A DNA stretch of 64,000 nt, taken from Marthasterias glacialis. Its lineage: Eukaryota > Echinodermata > Asteroidea > Forcipulatida > Asteriidae. Positions 1-10,400 of the stretch are shown one piece after another. Position 1 is the first letter of the stretch. Each line of letters starts with the position of its first letter. The position numbers and the translations under genes are program-made. The notes beneath the pieces are model-generated. The model saw only the letters and a list, made by a program, of their open reading frames with translations, made no database searches and was not told where the DNA came from. The stretch spans positions 6,685,854 to 6,749,853 of the forward strand of contig OU452229.1 in assembly GCA_911728455.2 (NCBI GenBank), given 5' to 3'.

Positions 1-464
1 GTCTGTCTTACTTTTTAATTTTATTTTGTGGTTTATTCTAACTATTTAATGTGTCAAATACTAAATATTGTTTCTACTATTTTACTGTTAAAGCTATTTT
101 ATTAGGTTATTGTGAGTGTGGAGCTATACGGCACAATTTATTCCACTTGTAATATCAGCAACAAAAAACAAGTTTCTCTTCACTCCAAAAAAATAAAAAT
201 AAAATAAACTAACATAATTTACATTATGTAGAAAGTAAAAATAAAATAAAATAAAAAAACAACATTTATATGCTGACAATTTTCCCTCAAAATAGAATTG
301 AAAGCGAACAAACTTTAAAACAACAAGCATGGGAATCAAATTATACAATCCAAAAGGAATAAACTTACAATGTAAATGTATTACTATTCTTACTATATGC
401 CTAGGTTTTCCCGGTCGATTTCAGCAAAAATGAATTCAGTTTCATTACTGACACGCATTCATTT

Positions 465-836
465 TAAAGCCCCAACTCAACATTGGTAAACTGACTGTAA
501 ATGCTTCCATTCTTTGCCCAAATCACGATATTTGTAATAAAACTAACCTATGAAAGTTTCAGCTCATTTCGTTCTTTCATTTGCGAGAAAACGGTAAAAA
601 TGCATTTGGCATATTTGTATGCAATCCTATAGGCAGAGTTTTCGTCGCACTCAGACGAAAACTAATTTTGGATCTTATTTCATTCATTATTTAAAAACGA
701 TAACACTTTTTTATGCAGAAATATTTCAAATAAACTTTTTTTTCTACCATCATTATCTTTCTTTATACCATGTAAGGTATTTGTAAATCTGTGAACATTT
801 ATGTTTTTCTTCTTACCAATGTTGAGCTGGGGCTTT
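465..836 (+). mobile_element. MITE-like inverted-repeat element, family 1
   Basis: Ends are inverted repeats of about 22 bp: AAAGCCCCAACTCAACATTG at the left, and its complement TTACCAATGTTGAGCTGGGG at the right. No coding capacity. A second copy in opposite orientation lies at 32055-32412 and shares the interior, which shows that this is a mobile family rather than a chance hairpin. Confidence 0.75.
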
Positions 837-1242
837 AACGCATGTTTCCCAATTCATTCAACGTTTACTAGGGTTTCTTTTTTTAATACTGCATTCAATT
901 TAGATTTCGTGCACACATTATTACTTATTTTCATTCGGGTTTGTTTCAATCATTCTATTATTTTCATTTAAAGACATTCAAGACTACATTTTCAAAATTA
1001 TCCAGTTGAATTTCTACTAGTGAATGGTTGACCAGCCTCTTGCTGCTGGCTTTTGCGAAATTGAATGATCTTTGTGATATAATGAATTTGAGTATTATTT
1101 GACCAGTGAATGCTAAATACTGTTGAAATTGAAAAACTTTTCAGCAGATGCAACGGAACATCTGTTTTCAAACGAAATTGAACCAGTCAGGTGTTAAATT
1201 GACTGAACTTTTGTTTAAATTAGCTGAGAAAACCTACTCTCT

Positions 1243-1470
1243 AAATCTAAAAGATTGAAAAACCACTCGTTTTGTCCGCCATACCACTCTTGCAAAGAGC
1301 CATATGGCGGACAACTCTTTTTAGAGTGAACGACGGGTATTTTCAACTTGAATAAGAGTGAAGTTCGCTCCAATTTCACTCAAATGGTGGGAAGCACGGT
1401 GATTTTCACTCTTAAAAGAGCCACAATTACCACTTGGGTGAGAGAGTGAAAATTTTCATTCTTTTAGATA
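1243..1470 (+). mobile_element. MITE-like inverted-repeat element, family 2
   Basis: Ends ATCTAAAAGATTGAAAA and the complement of ATCTAAAAGAATGAAAA. The interior has several copies of AGAGTGAAA-type motifs and TTGTCCGCCATACCACTC. A reversed copy lies at 26815-27056. Confidence 0.7.
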
Positions 1471-3039
1471 TTATTGTATTATTACAAGGAAACATTTTAA
1501 TAATACACCGCGGAATATTCCCTTCCTTGTGTTACTTTTAGGGGATGTTAAAACAATAAGGAACGCAAACGGGAGTGATTAAAGTGGATAATAGTTATGT
1601 TCTAAAAGTAGCCAAGAGGATGTAGGTAAGAGAAGAATAACAAATCTTAAACAATGAGGTCACAACTTCGCTTGGATATCGAGCATAAGTATCACCATAA
1701 CCCGGTACTTACGTAAACAGTTCAGATAGTTTATAGCTTATAACCGCAGACGAGTTGTTGTTGCAACTGAAACACGTGTCTTAGTTTAATTTTGTTTTTT
1801 TGAAATATATGTATACCGACAACCGTCATATTATCGCTGCCATCTTTACTTAAACAAATATTTTGGACAGCTTACTCAAACGGACCTCTTTCATTGCAGA
1901 GACACATGTTACGACACTACTGTCTACTGCAGTACAGTTTATTTTCAATAGATGAAAAACTACTCGGCAGTACTAGGACTTGACGCAAAATGTTAACATC
2001 CTCATCACTTCCCATGTTTTCTGTATGCGTAATGCCACAATGGGGGACATACAATATTTACCCTTACCTTAGTTTACATTTAAAAAAGGAGAAAACAAAA
2101 TGGCTGCTGCATAAAGCTCACTGCAATTATCTCTAGTTTTCAAGAAATTCATAAAAACAAAATGTCAACCCATCATAAGGATGCTAAATCAAAATCACAA
2201 ACCATCTTGGATGAGCACGTGTGAAGTATAATGAAGCTGAAGAAATCATATCGAGTGGTTTAAAAAAACATAATCGTAATTCTGGCAATTTCGCTGACTG
2301 AAGTTAGGGGTTGTAATAAATAATCCCAAACTAATGGGGCTAGCATACATGACTGTGAAAAAGCATGTGTTTGAAGACTACTTTAAAATGTGAATTGGGA
2401 AGAAGGCACGCACATACTATTGAGTCTCGCATAGAGGCCCTTAAACATCCCAACAAGTTTTCAACAACATGCCCCCAAGACGGCTCCTTGACGGATCCTT
2501 TCATTTCCGCTAAGCTCCAGACGTAGGCCCGGGTTCCCATGTCAAGCTAGAAGGTCGCGAGGGACTCCCCCTATATATAGTTGCTGCCAGGCCCGCTGTA
2601 TAAGGAGGGGCCATGCAAGCCCCTTGGATCATCCATGACGGAGACCGCTCAAGAAGTCCTAACCCAGACGATGATATCTTGCTGGGAGTTTTAAGCTTCA
2701 GCTCATATTTAACACCCCCTTCTCCTTCTACAATAATGATGAAATTAACAAGGAGTTACTATAAAGGGCGTGCTCCCATAGTTTGTTTTAGTCACTTGTC
2801 AGTTATTCGTGCCGCGACGGCAATTATGGGGTTTAGCCCTGCAGGTGTCCCGGATGAAGATTTACTCAAGAGCCTTGGGAACCTAACAAGAATTAGGAGT
2901 CCATACATCATGGATAATTAGCGAGTAAAATGGGAGAGTAAAAGTTTGCATTTATAAGCCTTGTAACTCTTAGCATAGAGCAAAGACTGATATTAATAGT
3001 TTAAAGATGTATGATCCGTGCTCCTGTGATTTTGTGCTC

Positions 3040-3225
3040 GAAAATGTATTGACTCCAGCGAACGAAATTTAAAAGAACATGTTATTTTATAACGAATAAA
3101 ATCAATAAATCGCATTTTGACCCATTTTGTTTTTGAAACGGTTATCCTGGCCAACCACCCAACGTGAAAACGACTGTGTACGACGGCCAAGCCCGCTGCT
3201 GGTACCCAGAAGTCAGCTATATTGC
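3040..3225 (+). repeat. Dispersed repeat, family 3
   Basis: Shares long blocks with 28130-28325 in the same orientation, such as GCCCGCTGCTGGTACCCAGA followed by AGTCAGCTATATT, and CTGGCCAACCACCC. No coding capacity seen. Confidence 0.65.
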
Positions 3226-4008
3226 AAAAATAAAAACCACACACACAAACAAAACTGTATCCCCATACAACCAGTGTTATTCAAGATAGTTCTCCGTGGT
3301 TAAACACTTTCCCAGCTAGGTAAAGACAAGCTGTAATCATCTTGAGAAAAGTAATGGAATTAATGAATATTTTTGTTTATGTATATTTTCTAATCTTTTC
3401 CCGCACCGTTAATGTGCTGGAAAATCAATATTTCATGAAAGTTCGTTGTACGGATGAGGACGATTATAGTATTTATGATTTGGACAACAGCACAAAAATG
3501 AAATTGAAATTGAAAAACATTTCCCTTGGGTGGTAAGAACTTCTCCATCTTAATTTTATAACCTTCAAGGTTTTGTAGAAAGACAGGAAGCCCCCCGACG
3601 TGAAACCGGTATCTATTTGTAACAAAATCAGTGTGGACTTTCACAAACAAAGAGTGCTTACCAGAACGCCGGTGTTATCTGCCATTGTCTGCAGCGGATA
3701 TTGCGTGTTTACACACCTACCGCTCAAACGAGGATTTCCCTCCAAAAAGAAGAGCAAAGGGGTTACGTTACACCAAGAAACAGCCGTAGGGTTGCAGCAT
3801 ATAGAAAGATACTGGCTTACCGGACAAATGAATTTTAAAGTGAAAGTGTATACCACGCGATGGTTTTCTGGACGAGTATACAATTTCAAATCCTTTTGGT
3901 TTCAATAAACACACCATTCAACCAACCTGTAAACATTTCATCAAGATTATTGTCCAGGAAAAAAAAAGAAAAAACCAAAGCAAACAAGTTTAGGCATGTG
4001 TTTTTGAA

Positions 4009-4043
4009 CTGAAGGCGAGCAGAACACACTGTTGGAAACGTCG
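4009..4043 (+). repeat. Repeat fragment with hammerhead-like core, copy 1
   Basis: CTGAAGG, then CGAGCAG and CTGTTG able to pair around a short loop, then GAAACGTCGA. The order resembles the hammerhead ribozyme core (CUGANGA, stem II, GAAAC) with one core base changed. Followed by a shared tail (TTCTTCTCAGAACCAGCACC). Confidence 0.4.
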
Positions 4044-4129
4044 AGCCTTTACTCAATGACCCCAGTTCTTCTCAGAACCAGCACCTCTCACAAAAGGCAT
4101 TTTAATTATGGGGTAAACAAAGAAAATTT

Positions 4130-4182
4130 GACTGGAGCGGGATTTGGACCTGTGACACCGAAAGTACCGACGCTCTGCCAAA
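4130..4182 (-). repeat. tRNA-derived repeat fragment
   Basis: On the minus strand GGCAGAGCGTCGGTACTTTC and GGTCCAAATCCCGCTCC look like decayed tRNA A- and B-box regions. Too broken to be a tRNA gene; similar to 5108-5180. Confidence 0.4.
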
Positions 4183-5107
4183 TGATGTTGGCGGTCTCCC
4201 TATTTTTTTTTCAAAATCTTTGTTCGTATACATTTTAAAGACATTTTCAATCATGATTGTTTCCCACAAACCTACGCAGATCTTCCCACACCATGTGGAG
4301 CTTCAAGTCGGACTCATTCCGTGCACATTCTTCTTATAAACTTATTTTGATTGTTGCAGTCGGTTATTTAGGGGTTCTTCAACTTAGACAGTGTTTCAGA
4401 CGGACATATTTTTTATACTAGAGGATTGTTGCTGGCATTACCTTTATAATCAGTGATCTTTCCAATGGAAAGTAATTACATTATTTGCCCCCTGATTATT
4501 ACCAATCATGTATCTTTAAAGAGATGAAAACTTTGGTATTAAGAAAGTGAGTTTTTTTTTAAAAAAGGCAAGGATTCTTTTGGTATTTGGGACTGGACGT
4601 GTCTTTCAATCCTATATAGTTGTAGATAAAATCCAACCAGTGAAAATTCTGTTTCAAAAATGGTAGCGTTTTTGAGATATTGGAGAAACGTGAGAAATGT
4701 TTCATGCATGAATCTTTTTCATATTATATAAATTCATTTTTTGGGGGCAGAACATTTATCTCTTTCTCTGAAATCAGATTAATTCAAAGGGAATCGTTTC
4801 TCATAGTGCTTTGTATCAACAGCGAATTTAGTGTAAGCTTTTATAGTCATTAATTTGCGGAGTAAAGGTATACCCTGCTTTTAATTTGCAAAAGTTTTCA
4901 GAATGTGTGTGAACAATTTCCGGAAAACTATCAATAAAAAAAACAGCGAGTTGTAACGATTCTCGTCAGCAATTGATTTGCTTATTCGCTTCAAAGCAGA
5001 AGGAATTTGAATGAAGCATATCTCCCGTAGTTGATAGCATTTCAAGTCACATTAAATAAAAAGGGTCAAATTTTGTGGTGAACAAATGAAAATTGACTTT
5101 AGAACTT

Positions 5108-5180
5108 GGAACGGGGTTTGAACCTGCGACTTCCGAATGAATGGCCGGCGCTCTTCAAACTGAGCTATAGACCCCATGTC
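5108..5180 (-). repeat. tRNA-derived repeat (SINE head)
   Basis: On the minus strand GGGGTCTATAGCTCAGTTTG and AGGTTCAAACCCCGTTCC give recognisable tRNA-like A and B boxes with the right spacing. The acceptor arms do not pair well, so a SINE head or pseudogene is more likely than a working tRNA. Confidence 0.45.
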
Positions 5181-5278
5181 CTTATTTTGTCCGTATCTTT
5201 GTTTGGGGGAATCGGTTTACAACGTCGAACTAAACGGGGGAAAATGACTTCATAAATCGTCAATAATAAAAGACACTC

Positions 5279-5313
<35 letters not shown>

Positions 5314-5907
5314 GACAAAAAAAAACCCAAGCCAGACAGACGTGAATTGTGGAAGGTCTGAATTCAAGGTCTGATTCCACCAAAAACTTGACAAATTAAT
5401 GTATGGGCAATATCCGCCAGATATTGGTCTAGTAACCTTGTATTTTGAACGTACGTCTGAAAAAAAGAGACACGGGAAAAGACATGTGGAAAAAAAATTG
5501 TCAACAACATCAATCGGAGTATTTCACTCGTTGGTAGGGACATTTCAAACAAATGATCAAATTTGACGGAAATACATAGAAATGACAATTACACCCGGAT
5601 AGCCTGTTATGACAAACACAGTTTTTGTAAACCCTAAACTACATAGGGTTCCAGACCTGTACGCGAAATAATAAAAGTTTACATTTAAAAACAAATCGTA
5701 TTTAGTACTGTATAAATTGAAATCAACCAAGTACTGAATTCACAATTAAGCTTTAAGAAACCCAGCAGAAAGTCTTTACTTATGAAATCAGATGGAAACT
5801 TTGAGGAATTTCGTGTACCCCGCGCCCATCTATTAATTTTGTCATTTCAGTCCATTCACATTTATTGTCACTATCCTCAAATCAATATACATTTTAACAA
5901 TAAACCG

Positions 5908-6628
5908 CGTCACGTGACCTATTGTGGGTATTAGTATTACTACACGACGTCCTCCATAGGAAAGTGCGGTACGGTACATGATGATTGTTGCATTTGTTTA
6001 TTCGATTGAGGCTTTTCTTTCTCGAAATCTGTGAAAATATTCCAGAGTTTGTTCCAGAGACCTTCGAGTGGCTGAATAAAGCCAGTAAGGACAGTTACAG
6101 CAAGTCTTGGAAATTGTACAAATATCGTATAAATGTGCACGACGGAACGTTTAGAATTAGGCCAGACGACCGTGATCACACACTTTTCAACACAATAACT
6201 TCAAAGTTTTGAAGCTGAATCATCCAAAGAAATTGCTTTCCAAAACTGTGTGATTCCTTTGCCTATTTGAAATTTCGCAAGGTTAGGTATAAATGCTCAC
6301 TTTCCCAACGTTCTTTACATTTTTTTTTACAGTGATTTAGGCCTACATTACAAATAAAATTACAGGCTGGTGGCTACTTAGTCGTCCGACGCCGGTAGTG
6401 CATAACTCAAAATAAACCTCTTTTGTAGTAGAATACTGATAGTTTATGAAACAGTAATGTGATTAATATCATTGTTACAACATACAACTTTAATAAAATG
6501 GCTTAGTAACTGTGTTATTATTACCAGAAGCCGACTTTTGGTGTGACTCTGTCGGTCACGGCATGTATTTGCACGTAGTTTGCCATCAGCTCAGATGACG
6601 TAGTACCCACAATAGGTCACGTGGTGAC
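5908..6628. mobile_element. Inverted-repeat element with CACGTGACCTATTGTGGGTA ends
   Basis: The left end CACGTGACCTATTGTGGGTA (5911) is matched by its complement at about 6602-6621. About 720 bp, no recognisable transposase. The right half (about 6330-6610) has a reversed relative at 19145-19470. Confidence 0.6.
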
Positions 6629-6837
6629 ATGTAAACATTGACCGCGCAATCGGTCTATTAGACCTCCCCAATATGCAAACTACATTCACGCATGCATGCA
6701 GACACTATTGGTTGGCAAACGCAATCCTGTTGGTAAATAATTGCGTCAAACGCTTACTTATACATACTGGGCTTTTATATAGCGACATTTCATTTAGACC
6801 GCAGCGCATTAGAATATTTTCCAGCAAGGTATCTGGA

Positions 6838-7075
6838 GTTACTTTTGGAAGTATGAGACCTATTCCTTTACATGTAACGGTTTACAAAGTGCTGTGGCGC
6901 AATCTGCACAACACGGGACCTACAGCTGTACGTCCCATCCGAAGGACGCAGCAATAATGGTTAAGTGTCTTGCTCAAGGACACTAGTGTCACGACCGGGA
7001 CTCAAACCCACACTCTGCTGATCAGAAACACCAGAGCTTGAGTCCGGTGTTCTTATCCGCTCGGCCACGACACGC
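6838..7075 (-). mobile_element. tRNA-Leu-derived SINE, shortened copy
   Basis: On the minus strand the head reads GTCGTGGCCGAGCGGATAAG ... GGACTCAAGCTCTGG ... GTTTGAGTCCCGGTCGTGAC, with the layout of tRNA-Leu(CAA). The conserved body CCTTGAGCAAGACACTTAAC follows. The end section is shorter than in the copy at 7945-8251. Confidence 0.7.
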
Positions 7076-7257
7076 CATACTTACGGTTCCAAATTCGTTT
7101 GTGTGTAAATTAACCTAAAAAGCTTGTTTTTTAACGGTTAGACAAACTTCTTAAAACAGAGGAGGTCATTATTAAGAAGATTTTGTGTCTGGACAACACA
7201 CGTGTTAAATACAACAACCTTGCCTAGTTAGTTTTTTTGCGTAACTCGTTGTAGAAA

Positions 7258-7421
7258 ATGTTGGCCAATGCATTTGCAATGGGGCTTCTGATGATGTTTG
7301 GAGCCGGCACGTGTGAAGTGGGCTGTAATGACGTCAGACTTACCAACAGGATAGAGTTGTGCACAAGGCAGACGCACAAACGCGTATGCGTCACGCCACC
7401 ATCAGTCCCATACAAAAAGGC
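7258..7421 (+). CDS. Receptor coding exon 1: signal peptide and EMI-like start (tentative)
   Basis: The ATG at 7258 follows an A-rich context and opens with a hydrophobic stretch (MLANAFAMGLLMMFGAG) that reads as a signal peptide. Further on come CTRQTHKRVC and SVPYKKA. Ending at 7421 (phase 2) joins in frame to exon 2 and gives a Cys-to-CysCys spacing close to the EMI domain of MEGF10. The donor at 7422 (GTGTGA) is weak. A better donor at 7457 (GTGAGC) has the wrong phase for exon 2 and would need an extra exon between. The open frame ends at a stop at 7471-7473. The start and the donor are therefore unproven. Confidence 0.45.
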
Positions 7422-10400
7422 GTGTGATGTTCCCTATTTTGCCAACAGTAGTGCTAGTGAGCAAAATTATTGAGTGGGGTTGTGATTTATTACTATATGG
7501 TGCATATATAAAACCGTTAAGGATCGTTAATTTGTTTTTATCATCCATTAACACTTAATCGGTCTCGTGCCTGTCACTCACAGGATAAGCTAATTATTGC
7601 AGCCTAACTAGCCTAACTAACTCATATAAGTCTTAGAAAATTAATTCTGTATTTTTGCTTTTAAACTCAAATTACTGAGGATTTTTTTTAAGAAAGCGGT
7701 ACCACGTCGTGCTAGGTTATACTGAACATAAGTTACTAAAAAAGATAAGGCACAGATACAGTTAACTGATTACATCGTGGAAAGTTATAACTGACAAGTT
7801 GAAGTCTCGACGCTCGTTTAAATTTGTGTATTTTTAAAAGTTTTGTTAACGTTGCTTTATCCAGGGTATGCCCAGACAGTTTAGAAAGGTTTCTATTCGG
7901 TTGCTGCACATACATTTATTACTACATTGTTTATAACGTGCATACTATAGTATGAGACCTGTTCCTTTACATAGCACCATGTAACGGTTTACAAGGTGCA
8001 ATCTGCAGCCGATCAAACCAGAAACACCGGGCGAACCCCTTCTCTTTGCGATAAGTGTCAATGGGTTCTTGTACGTGCATTGCACAACACACGGGACCAA
8101 CGGCTTTACGTCCCATCCGAAGGACGAAGAAATAATGGTTAAGTGTCTTGCTTAAGGACACAAGTGTCACGACCGGGACTCGAACCCACACTCTGCTGAT
8201 CAGAAACACCAGAGCTTGAGTCCGATGTTCTTATCCGCTCGGCCACGACAACTCTTAGCAGAATAAAATGACTGTATACCATTCTAAAGAAAATAACGAC
8301 ATACATGACTTTTCCGTAAACCCTGGTTTAAAAAAAACACATGGTAGTAACTGCAAGGTACCAGAACGAAAGTTAAATGTTATACCTGAGCTGTTACAAA
8401 TCTATTCATTCCGGATGTCAGGCACAGAAGATAAGGTAAGGTTCCAATGAAATAGTTTCAAACATGAGGTGAACGTAAACGAGGGCTGCAATTTTGTTGG
8501 TTACAGTTATTAAAAACCGTGTAATAATACTCGTGTGTGTGTACTGCACGGTTGTATAGAGGGCAATAAAAACGAATTGTTTGTCGGACACAATAGGTCG
8601 GACAGAACGGTTTGTCGGACATTATGTTGTGTTGGTCACAATTGGTCAGACCGAAAAGTTTGTCGGACTCAAAATAGTTTCCCATACACAATTAGGTCGG
8701 ACGTAATGGTGGGGCACAACGGTTTGTCAGACACAATGAGTCGGACAAATGGTTTGTCGGACACAATGGGATGGACATAATGGCTTATCGTACACAACGG
8801 GTCAGACACAATGGCTTGTCGTAAACAATGTGTCGGTTACAATGCTCTTTCTTAGGCAATGGGGCTGACACAATGGGAGACTTTTGAGACGTTAGCGGGC
8901 GCCCCAGTAAGCAGTGCTTTTCTATTATGAGAACAATACAAAAGGACCGCTTTGGGCACCCGCTAACGTCTCAAAAGTCTCCCGTTGTTTGTCGAACAAA
9001 ACAGTCTAAATCTGTTTTTTTTGACATAATGGTCCATGTCGGACATAATAGTACATAACATGCAGTCTACAGCAACCTGCAAGCAATTAAAACAAATTAA
9101 TAAGATATCCGTAAATTGAAAATGAGAAAACGTTTGACAGACAGGAACAGCCGTTTCCATGACTCACGTGGTCCTGCTCTGCAGCATTTCATGGCTTGGG
9201 AAACACTTGGTAAAAGTCAAGGCTGAGAGGAGTTCCTCTTTATACTCAATAATCACCTAAGTCCCAAGGGGGTCATAATTTGATGTAAACACAACGGTAT
9301 AATCCAGATGTAATCTCACAGGGCGTGAATTGTGTCACTAATCCGAATATATAACTATATAAAGATATGCACTTTGTATATATTTTTTCGGGGGGGGGGG
9401 GCGTGTACTTTGTTTGAAACTGTGTTCCAATGGGAAGTTTGGAACGCTAAGGTGCCAGCGGACATACCAGGTAATCATCCATTCTTAAGTTGTTCTGAGC
9501 ATGCGCACATTTCCGAGATTATAGGTCTGCCGCCAGCTAGTGTCGCCAAAAATCTTCCAGTAGGCTACGCGTTATAAGCACATATGAATAATAACTCAAG
9601 TTTTAGTGCCCATTATCCCAGATTAACAACATTCAACTTGTTTCCAAAGCAGAACACCAAGCCAACCCCCCCCCCAAAAAAAAAAAAAACCACACACCAA
9701 AAAAACAAAACAAAAAAACAAACAAAACCCCCACAAAAACAGTGCTTTACCATTTTTGTTTGCTGTACGAATAAGTTGTCAAGAATAAAGTTTGCCACCG
9801 CCACCGAAAAAAAAGTTGACAATAAATAAATAAAAGAAAAACAAATGCATTGACAAATAAACAAAAGGAAAAGATATAAATAAATTGATAACATAATAAC
9901 ATGTAGCATGGTAGTTGCAGTGGAGTCAAACGGCACTCAGCTGGTTTCCAATGGCTTTCAGTACGTCAAACTTCATGACGGCCCCTACAAGGTAGCACCG
10001 GAAATGACGTAAATATCCCTAAATTTCCAAGTTTCCTGTTGAACCTGGCCTGTTTTTAAGGTCGAGTGACGTCATAACGGGGATCTCGTTAAAAAGGTGA
10101 CCCACTTTAGTGATAAAGCATTGTTTATACCCAACCCTACAAATCTATGTTAATCTTACTTAATGTACTTAGAAATGTCACAAACTTCCCTAAAAGTACA
10201 TCAGTGTAAAAAGATACATTATTTTAAAGAAACATCTCTTATTGAAACGTGGTGTAAGCAAAAAAAAACCCGTGTTATAAAAAGAACAACAATCAAAAGG
10301 TAAAACATCAATGTAATGAGTGTGTTGGTACCAGCGATATGACCAACGTATTGGTACCAACCAAAGAGTATAGAGCGCCGAAGGCGCAAGATGGGGAACT

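Larger units (their letters stand above)
1..7257. other. Upstream intergenic region, repeat-rich
   Basis: No coding exon could be supported. It holds two inverted-repeat elements (465-836, 1243-1470), a dispersed repeat (3040-3225), a hammerhead-like repeat fragment (4009-4043), tRNA-derived fragments (4130-4182, 5108-5180), a poly-A run (5279-5307), a longer inverted-repeat element (5908-6628) and a SINE (6838-7075). The promoter of the receptor gene should lie near its right end but no clear core element was seen there. Confidence 0.6.

Noticed and set aside
6984..8251. tRNA-Leu genes on the minus strand
   Set aside because: The A and B boxes are good, but the acceptor stems do not pair, the sequence continues into a conserved SINE body, and several copies exist.
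8578..8874. CRISPR-like array of repeated units
   Set aside because: Units are imperfect with no constant repeat/unique spacer layout, and the DNA is clearly from an animal nucleus.
9584..9936. Open frames rich in Pro/Lys or Phe/Val across the C/A-rich tract
   Set aside because: Produced by low-complexity sequence; no start context, domain or splice fit.
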